Notes: generated by a model not told the origin, from the letters alone. Positions 34,334 to 42,831 are shown, counted from the first letter of the stretch. The stretch is 64,000 nucleotides of DNA from Caballeronia sordidicola (GCF_001544455.2 NZ_FCOC02000012.1:124001-188000); one strand, 5' to 3'. A program made the numbers and translations.

Positions 34334-34998
34334 TCGAGGCGTTGACGGTGGATGTCGGCGGCAATGCGCTGGTTTTATCGGCGGCGCGGGCGGCGTTCGA
34401 TCCGGTGCTGAAAACGTTGTTTATCGCCGATGCACATTTCGGCAAGGACGCCGTATTTCGCGCGCGCGGTATTCCGGTGCCCGAAGGTTCGACCGCCGAG
34501 ACCCTCGCACGGCTCGATGCGTTGATCGCGATGCATCGTCCTGTCAGCGTGATCTTTCTTGGCGACCTGCTGCACGCGCGGGAATCGCACGCGGCAGCGA
34601 CGCTCGGCGCGCTTGCCGAATGGCGTTTGCGGCATGCCGGCTTGCGGCTGATCCTGGTGGAAGGCAATCACGATCGCCATGCGGGCGGGCCGCCCGAGGC
34701 GCTGGAAATGGAAGTTGTGGACGAGCCCTACAGGACCGGGCCGTGGGCGTTGTGCCATTATCCGCAGCGTGTGGCGGGCGCATTCGCGCTCGCGGGGCAT
34801 GAGCATCCGGTGTATCGCGTGGCGGCCCGGCGCGACAGTGTGCGCCTGCCGTGTTTCCGCTTCGCCGCCGATGCCGGTGTGCTGCCCGCGTTCGGCGCGT
34901 TCACGGGCGGTTATGAGGTGAATGAAAACGCCCGCAACGAGCGGATTTTCGTGATCGCGGGCGAGCGCGTGATGGCGGTGCGGCCCGAACCTCAGTGA
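34330..34998 (+). CDS. pdeM: Ligase-associated metallophosphoesterase PdeM
   Basis: A 222-residue calcineurin-like phosphoesterase, the last gene of the LHR-LIG operon. Metal-binding motifs are ADAHFGKD (D-x-H, about residues 35-42), FLGDLLHARESH, VEGNHDRH and GHEHPVYR. Members act as manganese-dependent phosphodiesterases or endonucleases in DNA repair. The start overlaps the helicase stop (ATGA). The 3' end overlaps the converging gene at 34992-35432 by seven bases. Confidence 0.92.
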   Translation: MIEALTVDVGGNALVLSAARAAFDPVLKTLFIADAHFGKDAVFRARGIPVPEGSTAETLARLDALIAMHRPVSVIFLGDLLHARESHAAATLGALAEWRLRHAGLRLILVEGNHDRHAGGPPEALEMEVVDEPYRTGPWALCHYPQRVAGAFALAGHEHPVYRVAARRDSVRLPCFRFAADAGVLPAFGAFTGGYEVNENARNERIFVIAGERVMAVRPEPQ

Positions 34999-35432
34999 TA
35001 AATCGTCTTCGATGACACGAGCCTGGTCAACGTCCCGCGCTGGAACCTGTACCAGCCTTCGGCGCTTTTGAGCACGACCTCGTCGCGCTGCCAGAACACG
35101 CCGGTGAGCTTCATGCGCCGTCCCAGGCGCTCGACCGCGGGCGGGCGCTTCGTGAAATCGTAAAGCAGGAGTTCGGGCGCGCCTTCATCGAAGGCTTCGA
35201 CGATCATTCGCGCCCCGGACGGCTCATCGAAATGCGCGATACGGCGCGCGGTGATCCGGTCGAAGGTGTTGCCGTTGAGTTGCGCATCGATGCCATTTCC
35301 CTGCTGCACGAATGTCACGCTTCCAGCCGTAGTGCGCACAGGGCCGGCGCTCAAATCGGCTTCCTGGGCGAATGCGTGAGATACGGTGAGGGCGGCAAAC
35401 AGCAGCGATAAAACGATCCGGAATAGGTTCAT
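34992..35432 (-). CDS. Hypothetical periplasmic protein
   Basis: A 146-residue protein with a clear signal peptide (MNLFRIVLSLLFAALTVSHA, cleavage after FAQ). The mature part is rich in beta-strand-like alternation (for example GSVTFVQQGNGIDAQLNGN) and contains no motif I recognise. Start ATG 35430-35432 is chosen for the signal peptide. The frame upstream is intergenic. It converges with the repair operon. No function is proposed. Confidence 0.75.
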   Translation of the reverse strand: MNLFRIVLSLLFAALTVSHAFAQEADLSAGPVRTTAGSVTFVQQGNGIDAQLNGNTFDRITARRIAHFDEPSGARMIVEAFDEGAPELLLYDFTKRPPAVERLGRRMKLTGVFWQRDEVVLKSAEGWYRFQRGTLTRLVSSKTIYH

Positions 35433-35667
35433 CGAACATCCTTGTGGAAATGGCACTCCGCAAGCTAGACCGGGCGAAGGGGAAAAGCAACATACATGCA
35501 CGTTCAACCGATAAAAATCCCAACTCGTTGAATCGGCACTCAAAATCTCAGGGTTTCCACCGATCAAACCCGAAAACGTTCGGTACAATTTGATCCCTTC
35601 AGCCCGCCCGAGCCAGCGTCTTCACCCCGATAACGCGCGACCGGCAGGCTCATAGCCCGCGCACGCC

Positions 35668-36840
35668 ATGCCTTTGCCCCTTCTTGCCCTCGCCATTGCC
35701 GCATTTGGCATCGGCACGACCGAATTTGTGATCATGGGCTTGCTGCCCAACGTCGCGCGCGATCTCGGCGTGTCCATTCCGGCCGCGGGCATGCTCGTGT
35801 CCGGTTATGCGCTCGGCGTGACCATCGGCGCGCCGATTCTCGCCATCGTCACCGCGAAAATGCCGCGCAAGAAAGCGCTGATGATCCTGATGGCCGTGTT
35901 CATTGTCGGCAACATGCTGTGCGCCATTGCGCCAGGATATTGGGTGCTGATGGCCGCGCGCGTGGCGACCGCGTTTTGCCATGGCGCGTTTTTTGGCATC
36001 GGCTCGGTCGTGGCTGCCGATCTCGTTGCGCCGAACCGCCGCGCGCAAGCCATTGCGCTGATGTTCACCGGCCTCACGCTCGCGAACGTGCTCGGCGTGC
36101 CGCTTGGCACCGCGCTCGGTCAGGCTGCCGGCTGGCGGGCCACGTTCTGGGTCGTGACGCTGATCGGCCTCGCGGCTGCCGGCGCGTTGTGGGTCTGCCT
36201 GCCAAAGCACATCGAAATGCGCGAATCCAGCATCCTGCGCGAATTCAGGGTGCTCAAGAATCCGCAAGTGCTGATGGTGCTGGGCATCAGCGTGCTGGCG
36301 TCGGCGAGCCTGTTTTCTGTCTTCACCTACATCACGCCGATTCTCGAAGACGTGACCGGTCTCTCGCCGCACGCGGTCACCCTCGTGCTGTTGCTATTCG
36401 GACTTGGACTGACGGTTGGCAGCACGCTCGGTGGCAAGCTCGCCGACTGGAAACTGCTGCGCTCGCTGCTGACGTTTCTGGTTTCGATCATCGTCGTGCA
36501 AACGATTTTCGCGGCCACCATGCACGCCGCGATTCCCGCGATGATCACCATCTTCATCTGGGGCGTGCTTGCGTTCGGGATCGTGCCGCCGTTGCAGATG
36601 TTGATTGTGAATCGCGCGAGCGATGCGCCCAATCTTGCCTCCACGCTGAACCAGGGCGCATTCAATCTCGGCAATGCCACGGGCGCGTGGCTTGGCGGCA
36701 TGGCAATAGGCGCGGGCGCGTCGCTCAGCATGTTGCCGTGGGTCGGCGTGGTAATGGCGTGCGGCGCGTTCGGCCTGACACTGCTTTCGGCAACGCTCGA
36801 CAAACGCGCGCGGCGTATGGGCGTCGGGCAGGCGGTTTGA
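35668..36840 (+). CDS. MFS transporter, DHA1 drug/sugar efflux family
   Basis: A 390-residue inner-membrane protein with 12 predicted helices. The N-terminus contains GTTEFVIMGLLPNVARDLGV, typical of the YdhP/YdeA arabinose-efflux-like exporters, and motif A is replaced by TAKMPRKKALM after helix 2. A -10-like TACAAT lies near 35582 in the upstream gap. It probably exports a small molecule with proton antiport. The gene ends 10 bases from the converging hmgA gene. Confidence 0.88.
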   Translation: MPLPLLALAIAAFGIGTTEFVIMGLLPNVARDLGVSIPAAGMLVSGYALGVTIGAPILAIVTAKMPRKKALMILMAVFIVGNMLCAIAPGYWVLMAARVATAFCHGAFFGIGSVVAADLVAPNRRAQAIALMFTGLTLANVLGVPLGTALGQAAGWRATFWVVTLIGLAAAGALWVCLPKHIEMRESSILREFRVLKNPQVLMVLGISVLASASLFSVFTYITPILEDVTGLSPHAVTLVLLLFGLGLTVGSTLGGKLADWKLLRSLLTFLVSIIVVQTIFAATMHAAIPAMITIFIWGVLAFGIVPPLQMLIVNRASDAPNLASTLNQGAFNLGNATGAWLGGMAIGAGASLSMLPWVGVVMACGAFGLTLLSATLDKRARRMGVGQAV

Positions 36841-36850
36841 GGCAACGCGC

Positions 36851-38194
36851 CTACGGCTGCTCCGGATTGAAATTCCTGGCGAGTCCCTGCCAGCATTCGT
36901 AGTAATGCGCCTGCAATTGAGCGGTTTCAAGCGCGAAGCGCGTTGGCTTGATCAGCGTGCGTGTTTCGAACATGAACGCCATTGTGTCGCCCACTTTCAC
37001 GGGCTTCGATGTATCCGCGTTCGACGCTTTCTCGAACGTGCCGGCATCGGGTCCATGTCCCGACATGCAGTTGTGCAGGCTCGATCCACCGGGCATGAAA
37101 CCTTCTGACTTCGCGTCGTACACGCCGTGGACCAGGCCCATGAATTCGCTCGCCACATTGCGATGAAACCACGGCGGCCGGAATGTGTTCTCACTTGCCA
37201 GCCAGCGCGGCGGAAAAATCACGAAGTCGATTGCGTCCACGCCTGGCGTATCCGTCTGCGATTGCAGCACGAGAAAGATAGACGGATCGGGATGATCGAA
37301 GCTGATCGAGCCGATGGTATTGAACAGGCGCAAATCATATTTGTACGGCGCATAGTTGCCGTGCCACGCGACTACATCGAGCGGTGAATGGTCAATGTCC
37401 GCGCGCCACAATACGCCGTTCATCTTCGCGACGAGTTCGAATGTGCCCTCGCGATCTTCATACGATGCATGCGGCGTAAGAAAATCGCGCGGGTTCGCGA
37501 GACCGTTCGATCCGATTGGACCCAGATCAGGCAAGCGCAGCAACGCGCCGAAGTTCTCGCAGATATAACCGCGCGCGCTGTTATCGGGAAGCGTGACGGA
37601 AAAACGCACGCCGCGCGGAATGACCGCGATCTCAAACGGCTCTATATCGAGCCGCCCAAGTTCCGTTGCTATGGACAAGCGCCCGTCTTGCGGCACGATC
37701 AGCAACTCGCCATCGGCGTTATAAAAGAAGCGATCCTGCATCGGCCTGTTCGCGGCGTACAGATGGATCGCACAGCCTTGCATGGACTCGGCGGCGCCAT
37801 TGCCGGCCATTGTCACCCAGCCATCGATAAAATCAGTCGGTGCCTGAGGCATGGGCAACGGGTCCCATCGAAGCTGATTGGGCGGCGTTGGCGGCACGTC
37901 GGCAAAGTTCGCGACCAGCCGGGTCTGCCCTTCGATTTGCGTGAACGGCTGATGCACGGCAGCCGGCCGTATCCGATACAACCACGAGCGCCGGTTATGC
38001 CCGCGCGGCGCGGTGAACGCCGTGCCCGAAAGCTGCTCGGCGTACAAACCGTAGTTCACGCGCTGCGGCGAATTGCGTCCGAGCGGCAATGCGCCGGGCA
38101 GGGCCTCGGTCGCGAAGTCGGCGGCGAAGCCCGATTGATAATGGCGGCTTGCATCGGTATGGCTAGTAAAAACGCCGGGCGATTCTGGTTTCAT
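36851..38194 (-). CDS. hmgA: Homogentisate 1,2-dioxygenase
   Basis: A 447-residue iron-dependent ring-cleavage enzyme that converts homogentisate to maleylacetoacetate in phenylalanine/tyrosine and phenylacetate-type catabolism. Typical motifs are the N-terminal GFAADFATEALPGALP, PPWFHRNVASEFMGLVHG with the His and Glu iron ligands (about residues 337-354), and HNCMSGHGPDAGTFEKAS with the next His. Its start overlaps the stop of the upstream small gene (ATGA). It is the last gene of a four-gene operon. The next pathway enzymes (isomerase, fumarylacetoacetase) are not in the window. Confidence 0.95.
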   Translation of the reverse strand: MKPESPGVFTSHTDASRHYQSGFAADFATEALPGALPLGRNSPQRVNYGLYAEQLSGTAFTAPRGHNRRSWLYRIRPAAVHQPFTQIEGQTRLVANFADVPPTPPNQLRWDPLPMPQAPTDFIDGWVTMAGNGAAESMQGCAIHLYAANRPMQDRFFYNADGELLIVPQDGRLSIATELGRLDIEPFEIAVIPRGVRFSVTLPDNSARGYICENFGALLRLPDLGPIGSNGLANPRDFLTPHASYEDREGTFELVAKMNGVLWRADIDHSPLDVVAWHGNYAPYKYDLRLFNTIGSISFDHPDPSIFLVLQSQTDTPGVDAIDFVIFPPRWLASENTFRPPWFHRNVASEFMGLVHGVYDAKSEGFMPGGSSLHNCMSGHGPDAGTFEKASNADTSKPVKVGDTMAFMFETRTLIKPTRFALETAQLQAHYYECWQGLARNFNPEQP

Positions 38195-38406
38195 GGATTT
38201 GTCCCTTCACGTTCTTGCGCGACGTCGCGGCGCGCGATCGACATCGCTTCGCGCAGCACGTTCATGTCGCCAATGTGGTTTGCAAGCAGCAGGATGAGCT
38301 TTGCGTTGACGAGCTGGCTTTCGTCGTCGCCAAGATCGCGATGCATATCGATCAGTGCTTCATAGAAGGCGTCGGGATCGGCTAGGCGCAGGTTGGTGTC
38401 AAGCAT
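38191..38406 (-). CDS. DUF2783 small protein (possible hydroxylase coupling protein)
   Basis: A 71-residue acidic helical protein (MLDTNLRLADPDAFYEALID, then LVNAKLILLLANHIGDMNVL). It belongs to the DUF2783 family. It lies between a flavin monooxygenase gene and hmgA and overlaps hmgA by four bases. In Pseudomonas putida 3-hydroxyphenylacetate hydroxylase consists of a flavoprotein (MhaA) and a small coupling protein (MhaB), and this pair resembles that arrangement. An alternative TTG start lies at 38418. Confidence 0.78.
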   Translation of the reverse strand: MLDTNLRLADPDAFYEALIDMHRDLGDDESQLVNAKLILLLANHIGDMNVLREAMSIARRDVAQEREGTNP

Positions 38407-38428
38407 GGCATGGCTCAATGATCATTCA

Positions 38429-40102
38429 TTATGCGGGCTGCGTTTCAGCCACGGCGCATGTGGCGCGCGCGAATGCATTGCGCACGGCTCGGGGTTCTAG
38501 GCAACGCGCGCGCATGGCAATGTGCTGGTCCGGGCGCAGAAGATAGAACGTGCCGGGACGTGCATCGAAACGTTGAGCGAGCAAACCCTTGATGTCTTCG
38601 ATTACCTCAATCTCCTCGCACGCCTTGACCAACGAACCCGCCGACACGATCAAAACCAGCTTTATTCCAGGGTCCAAATCGCGCAGCGCGGCGAGCGCGT
38701 CCGACGATTCGCCAAACAGCAAACCCACAAACGATGATCCGATGTGCCGCAAAAACCAGTCGTCGCGGCCGTTGAAACGTATGGGCGCGTCGGCGGCGAC
38801 CGCGCCGGGCAAAAGCGAACATTCGAAACTATCGCAATCCGGTGTGCTGAGCGGGGAGTCGTGCAGCACGGAAGCCGTCGACAAGCGCCCGCTGTTCACC
38901 ATCCGCCGCGCGAACGCGCAGTCCTTCGCGAGGCGCAAGACGGCGTCGCGAAACACACGCGATACGTCGCTCTTGGGCGTGATGAAATCGGTCGAACGTG
39001 TGGAGTGGCGGATGTTTTCATCGGCGGCGGCTTCGCGTTCGGTGGCATACGTGTCCAGCAATGTATCGGGCGCGAGACCGTCGATCACCCACTTCAGTTT
39101 CCATACGAGATTGTCCGTGTCCTGCACGCCGCTGTTCGCGCCACGCGCGCCAAAGGGCGACACGCCATGCGCGGAATCGCCCGCGAACAGCACGCGGCCG
39201 TGGCGAAACGTGTCCATGCGCTGGCATCGGAACGTGTAGATGCTCACCCATTCGAGCTCGAACTCGACGTCGGGTCCAAGCAGCGCACGCACGCGCGGAG
39301 TCACGCGCGCGTGCGCCTTCTCCGCGATGGGATCGGCGTCCCAGCCCAACTGGAAATCGATACGCCAGACGTTGTCAGCCTGCCGATGCAAAAGCACCGA
39401 CTGATTCGGATGAAACGGCGGATCGAACCAGAACCAGCGCTCGCTCGGGAAGGCGGCTTTCATGCGGACATCCGCGATCAGGAAGCGATCCTTGAACGTG
39501 CGGCCGTGAGTATCGAGATGCATCAGCGCGCGCACGGGACTTCGGGCGCCATCCGCGGCAACGACGTAGCGTGCATGCAGCGTGTAAGGGCCATCGGGTG
39601 TATCGACCTGCAGCGTCACGCAATCTTTTGACTGCGTGATATCCGTCACCTTGTTCTGCCAGCGTGCATCGAGCGAGGGCAACTCTCGAGCACGACCGGC
39701 CAGATATGCTTCGACGTAATACTGCTGCAGGTTGATGAATGCCGGCCGTTCGTGATCCGCTTCGGGCAACAGGTCGAACGTGTAGAGCAGATCGTTTTGC
39801 AGGAACACCTTGCCCACATTCCAGCTCACGCCTTTCGCCACCATGGCGTCGCCGCAACCAAGACGATCGAAAATTTCCAGCGTGCGTTTTGCAAAGCAGA
39901 TGGCGCGCGATCCCGGCGACAACGCGTGGTCATCGTCAAGCAGCACGACCGGCGTGCCCTGCTGCGCCAGATCGATAGCCGTTGCCAGACCCACCGGTCC
40001 CGCGCCGATCACGGCAACCGGATGCAGCGGCGGATCGCCGTCCTGATCCGCCGAGCGCCGATATTCGAAGTTTGGCGTCTGAAAGTCGCTATCGAAAGCC
40101 AT
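38429..40102 (-). CDS. FAD-dependent aromatic monooxygenase (possible 3-hydroxyphenylacetate 6-hydroxylase)
   Basis: A 557-residue group A flavin hydroxylase. The FAD-binding motif VAVIGAGPVGLATAIDL lies at about residues 29-45, the second motif is VVAADGARSPVR (about residue 185), and the third is VLFAGDSAHGVSPFGARGAN (about residue 310). The C-terminal thioredoxin-like domain (about 450-557) is typical of MhpA/PheA-type enzymes. Its place in the hmgA operon suggests that it makes homogentisate, for example from 3-hydroxyphenylacetate. ATG 40102 is chosen because the upstream extension is unlike the family. Confidence 0.85.
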   Translation of the reverse strand: MAFDSDFQTPNFEYRRSADQDGDPPLHPVAVIGAGPVGLATAIDLAQQGTPVVLLDDDHALSPGSRAICFAKRTLEIFDRLGCGDAMVAKGVSWNVGKVFLQNDLLYTFDLLPEADHERPAFINLQQYYVEAYLAGRARELPSLDARWQNKVTDITQSKDCVTLQVDTPDGPYTLHARYVVAADGARSPVRALMHLDTHGRTFKDRFLIADVRMKAAFPSERWFWFDPPFHPNQSVLLHRQADNVWRIDFQLGWDADPIAEKAHARVTPRVRALLGPDVEFELEWVSIYTFRCQRMDTFRHGRVLFAGDSAHGVSPFGARGANSGVQDTDNLVWKLKWVIDGLAPDTLLDTYATEREAAADENIRHSTRSTDFITPKSDVSRVFRDAVLRLAKDCAFARRMVNSGRLSTASVLHDSPLSTPDCDSFECSLLPGAVAADAPIRFNGRDDWFLRHIGSSFVGLLFGESSDALAALRDLDPGIKLVLIVSAGSLVKACEEIEVIEDIKGLLAQRFDARPGTFYLLRPDQHIAMRARCLEPRAVRNAFARATCAVAETQPA

Positions 40103-40109
40103 GATCGTT

Positions 40110-41066
40110 TCAGCTTTCGAGCGTTTGCCACATTTCCTTGTCGCGTTGCGCGGTCCAGATGCGCGGATCGCGATACTGGGTGGCTTCGTCGAAGGCGCGG
40201 GTGACATCGAATGGCATACAGTGATCGAAGATGACCCAGTCGCCGAACTTCGGCTTGAGCGCCGCGTACGTCAGCTTGTAGATCTCGTTCAGATCCTTGC
40301 CGGCCGCCGCACCGAGTTTCACCTGATTGAACAGTTCGCTCACGAACGCCCGCGTCCCGGCAATGCCGTCCGCCACTTGCTGCGGCGTCTTGAGCGCCGC
40401 GCCGCGACCCGGCACGAGCTTCTCCGGGTTGAACGCGGCGAGCGCATCGAGCGTGGCCGGCCAGTCCTGGTAATACGCGTCGCCGCAATAAGGCGTTGCG
40501 CCGTATTCCACCAGATCGCCCGAGAGCATCACTTTCTCCTGGGGCAGCCAGAGTACCGTGTCGCCCTTCGTATGGCCGCGGCCGGGTTGCATGATCTTCA
40601 CTTCGAGCTTGCCCATCCAGAGCGTCATTTCGCCCTTGAATGTCAGTGTCGGCCAGGTTAGGCCGGGCACCGACTCCACCGCGTTGAACAGGCGCGGAAA
40701 CCGTTCGATCTCGCTTTTCATGTCCTGCTCGCCGCGCTCGACGATCAGGTCGTACGTGTCCTCGCTCGCGATGATTTCCTGCGCGCCGTACGCCGATGCG
40801 CCCAGCACGCGCACCGCGTGATAGTGGGTGAGCAGGATGTATTTGATGGGTTTGTCGGTGACTTCGCGGATCCGGCGAATCACATCCTGCGCCATGACGG
40901 GCGTGGCTTGCGTATCTGCGACGAGCACGCCGTTGTCGCCAATGATGATGCCCGTGTTCGGATCGCCTTCGGCCGTATATGCATACGCGTGTTCTGAAAG
41001 CCGTTCGAACGTGACCTTCTTTTCGGCCAGATCGGCTTGGGACGCGAATTTCTTTTCAGCCGCCAT
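40110..41066 (-). CDS. MBL-fold metallohydrolase-like protein with altered metal motif
   Basis: A 318-residue protein of the metallo-beta-lactamase superfamily and the first gene of the hmgA operon. It has the MBL landmarks VLVADTQATP, PGRGHTKGDTVLWLP and MLSGDLVEYG. The usual HxHxDH motif reads THYHAVRVLG, keeping the two histidines but losing the Asp-His. The remaining ligands may bind one metal, or the enzyme may act differently. Start ATG has GGAG upstream. The role in aromatic degradation is unknown, and thioester hydrolysis is one possibility from related SoxH/quinoprotein-type members. Confidence 0.82.
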   Translation of the reverse strand: MAAEKKFASQADLAEKKVTFERLSEHAYAYTAEGDPNTGIIIGDNGVLVADTQATPVMAQDVIRRIREVTDKPIKYILLTHYHAVRVLGASAYGAQEIIASEDTYDLIVERGEQDMKSEIERFPRLFNAVESVPGLTWPTLTFKGEMTLWMGKLEVKIMQPGRGHTKGDTVLWLPQEKVMLSGDLVEYGATPYCGDAYYQDWPATLDALAAFNPEKLVPGRGAALKTPQQVADGIAGTRAFVSELFNQVKLGAAAGKDLNEIYKLTYAALKPKFGDWVIFDHCMPFDVTRAFDEATQYRDPRIWTAQRDKEMWQTLES

Positions 41067-41092
41067 GCGAGTCTCCTGATCGGTCGTGATTG

Positions 41093-41130
41093 ATTACGCA
41101 TGGTAAAACTAATTACGATACGTAAAACTA
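41093..41130 (-). promoter_or_regulatory. Tandem operator upstream of the homogentisate operon
   Basis: Two 19-bp direct repeats (41093-41111 and 41112-41130) both start ATTACG and end GTAAAACTA, matching at 15 of 19 positions. Each contains an inverted repeat: TTACG-ATA-CGTAA in the second (perfect) and TTAC-N5-GTAA in the first. They lie 27-64 bases upstream of the MBL start, in the promoter position. No regulator gene is adjacent. Confidence 0.6.
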
Positions 41131-41252
41131 TTGTTAACCCTAGGCATGTAGTCGCGCATTGATACCGATGCATATCGATATGTGGATTTTGTGCAAAGCG
41201 TCATGCGTGGCACTGCTACCATCGACGCTACATTGCAAAAGAGCCTCACCTG

Positions 41253-42077
41253 ATGACTGCGCCGACTGTTCAGCAACTTGTATTGCGCGCCTCGGACTAT
41301 CCGTTTCCGGGCGCGCGCATTGTCATGGGCGAGGGCGCGCGTGCGGAATCCGCGATTGCGTTCTACGATGGTTTCGCGCTGGCGAGCGCCTACGAGCCTA
41401 TTTTCGATATCAGCACACGAGGCTTGCCGCAGTCGCTGACGGCATCGGTTGAAAGTGCGGAGCGTTTCGGCGATGAATTAGGTTTCCAGGCGTTGACGCT
41501 CACTGCTAGTGGTGCGCCGTTCGATCCATTCGCGCAACTCGACGATGACCCGCGGCTGGTTGCGCTCGATCGTCTTTCACGTGCGTTGCACGCGTTCAAT
41601 TTTTTTGGCGCGCAGCGGCCCGGCTTGTTGTTCTTGCGTGTTCATGAGCGCTTGCTGAAGAGTGTGAAGTACGACCATGGCAAGCACTTCTCTTCAGTGT
41701 TGATCGAGTTCGGATTGAATCCGGCGCGTGTTGTGATTGAGTTGCCGTCGGCGGCGGTTGCGCATCGGACGTTTCTTGGGTATCTCGTCAAGAGTTACCA
41801 GAAGTATGGGTTCAAGGTCGCGGGGAATCTGGCGAATGCGGGGCAGATCATGGCGGTGTCGGATATGGCGCGGCTTGATTTCATCAAGATGGATGCGGGG
41901 GCCGCGTTGAGGGATTCTGTTGTTAAACCGCTGGTCGGGTATGCGCACCGGTTGAGGATTCCGTTGATCTTCAGCAACGTGGCGGACGAGGCGCAGTTCG
42001 ACGCACTTCAGCAATTCGATGTGAATTTTGTGCAAGGGCCAGCGTTTGAAATTCACGAGGAGGGGCGCTGGGGGTAG
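41253..42077 (+). CDS. EAL-domain protein, probably without phosphodiesterase activity
   Basis: A 274-residue cytoplasmic protein with an EAL fold over most of its length. Recognisable positions are YEPIFDIS (usually YQPIVD), VIELPS (family ELTES), DFIKMDAG (family DxxKID) and NFVQGPAFEI (family QGY). The EAL motif itself is missing, since the corresponding stretch shows no E-x-L-R. It is therefore more likely a cyclic-di-GMP sensor or a scaffold than an enzyme. There is no GGDEF or membrane segment. It is divergent from the homogentisate operon. Confidence 0.8.
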   Translation: MTAPTVQQLVLRASDYPFPGARIVMGEGARAESAIAFYDGFALASAYEPIFDISTRGLPQSLTASVESAERFGDELGFQALTLTASGAPFDPFAQLDDDPRLVALDRLSRALHAFNFFGAQRPGLLFLRVHERLLKSVKYDHGKHFSSVLIEFGLNPARVVIELPSAAVAHRTFLGYLVKSYQKYGFKVAGNLANAGQIMAVSDMARLDFIKMDAGAALRDSVVKPLVGYAHRLRIPLIFSNVADEAQFDALQQFDVNFVQGPAFEIHEEGRWG

Positions 42078-42084
42078 GGGTGGG

Positions 42085-42359
42085 GGTCCTGCTTTTGAGG
42101 GCTTCGCGCGTTCCCTGTTCGTTGTTCCTTTTTAGCACTGTTAGCCACTGTCCGTGGCGGGACTTCATTTCTTTTTCCAAACGGCGAAAAAGAAACGAAG
42201 CAAAGAAAACGCATTCCAACCGCTAGTTCTTAAGTGGACCGAGCGTGCACTGATATCTGCTTGGGACTTCAAAAGAACGCTCAGCGTAAAACCCTGGACA
42301 GTTGAACCCCTCCCGCTCCGTTTCCAGCTACCCACACGCTTCGCCACCAGTGTGGGTAG
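42085..42359 (+). repeat. Dispersed repeat, copy B (rearranged at the right end)
   Basis: Matches copy A from GGTCCTGCTTTT through the TTTCTTTTTC/GAAAAAGAAA hairpin to CTTGGGACTTCAAAAGAAC (about 42278), then becomes diverged. It regains the ACACGCTTCGCCACCAG element inside a hairpin with 10-bp arms CTACCCACAC/GTGTGGGTAG (42328-42337 with 42350-42359). Confidence 0.82.
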
Positions 42360-42438
42360 CCCTCAAACAGGAAAGCGCGGCCCGCGCAACGCTTCGCTGC
42401 GACCGGTGTTTGGCCGAACTGGTTCCGTTGGGTTGTGT

Positions 42439-42718
42439 GCTTGCCCGAGAGCGCTGGTGGCGAAGCGTGTGGATGTAGGGATACGGAGGGGGAGGGTTTC
42501 AAGTGTTGGTGGTTATGGCGGCAACGGTTCTTTTGAAGTCCCAAGCAGATTTAATTGCACGCTCGGGCTACTTAAGAATTGGCGGTTGGAAGGCGTTTTC
42601 TTTGCTTCGTTTCTTTTTCGCCGTTGGAAAAAGAAATGAAGTCCCGCCACGGACAGTGGCTAACAGTGCTAAAAAGATCAGCTAAAACAAACCGCACCAA
42701 ACCCCAAGAAGCAGGCCC
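42439..42718 (-). repeat. Dispersed repeat, copy C (inverted)
   Basis: Matches copy A over nearly its full length in the opposite orientation, from GCTTGCCCGAGA to the AAGCAGG end. It forms, with copy B, a long imperfect inverted repeat enclosing about 160 bases. The central AAAAAG/CTTTTT hairpin and the GCCACGGACAGTGGCTAACA segment are conserved. Confidence 0.83.
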
Positions 42719-42731
42719 CAAACGCGCCGCG

Positions 42732-42771
42732 CAAAACAAAAAGAAAACCCGCCGATGTCCCCACCGGCGGG
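42732..42771 (-). terminator. Terminator of the GMC oxidoreductase gene
   Basis: On the minus strand CCCGCCG (42771-42765) pairs with CGGCGGG (42754-42748) and is followed by TTTTCTTTTTG. It lies about 60 bases after the GMC stop codon. Confidence 0.8.
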
Positions 42772-42831
42772 CTCTAAAACCCGGCTACGAATACCAAAAG
42801 GGCAACCACCCCTTCCGGCAAACAAGCCGCC

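Larger units (their letters stand above)
42078..42831. other. Gene-free stretch built from two repeat copies and a terminator
   Basis: 754 bases between the EAL gene and the GMC gene. Almost all of it is repeat copies B and C with their 160-base centre, followed by the terminator of the GMC gene. Open frames of 60-160 codons here are repeat-derived. Confidence 0.8.

Noticed and set aside
38419..38428. Single GATCATT resembling half of the polyol operator
   Set aside because: There is no second arm at the right spacing and no -35 box, so it is a chance match.
42154..42639. 161-codon frame within the repeat region
   Set aside because: Its two ends are translations of repeat copies B and C, and the middle is unrelated. 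Similar peptides appear in every copy, so it is repeat-derived.
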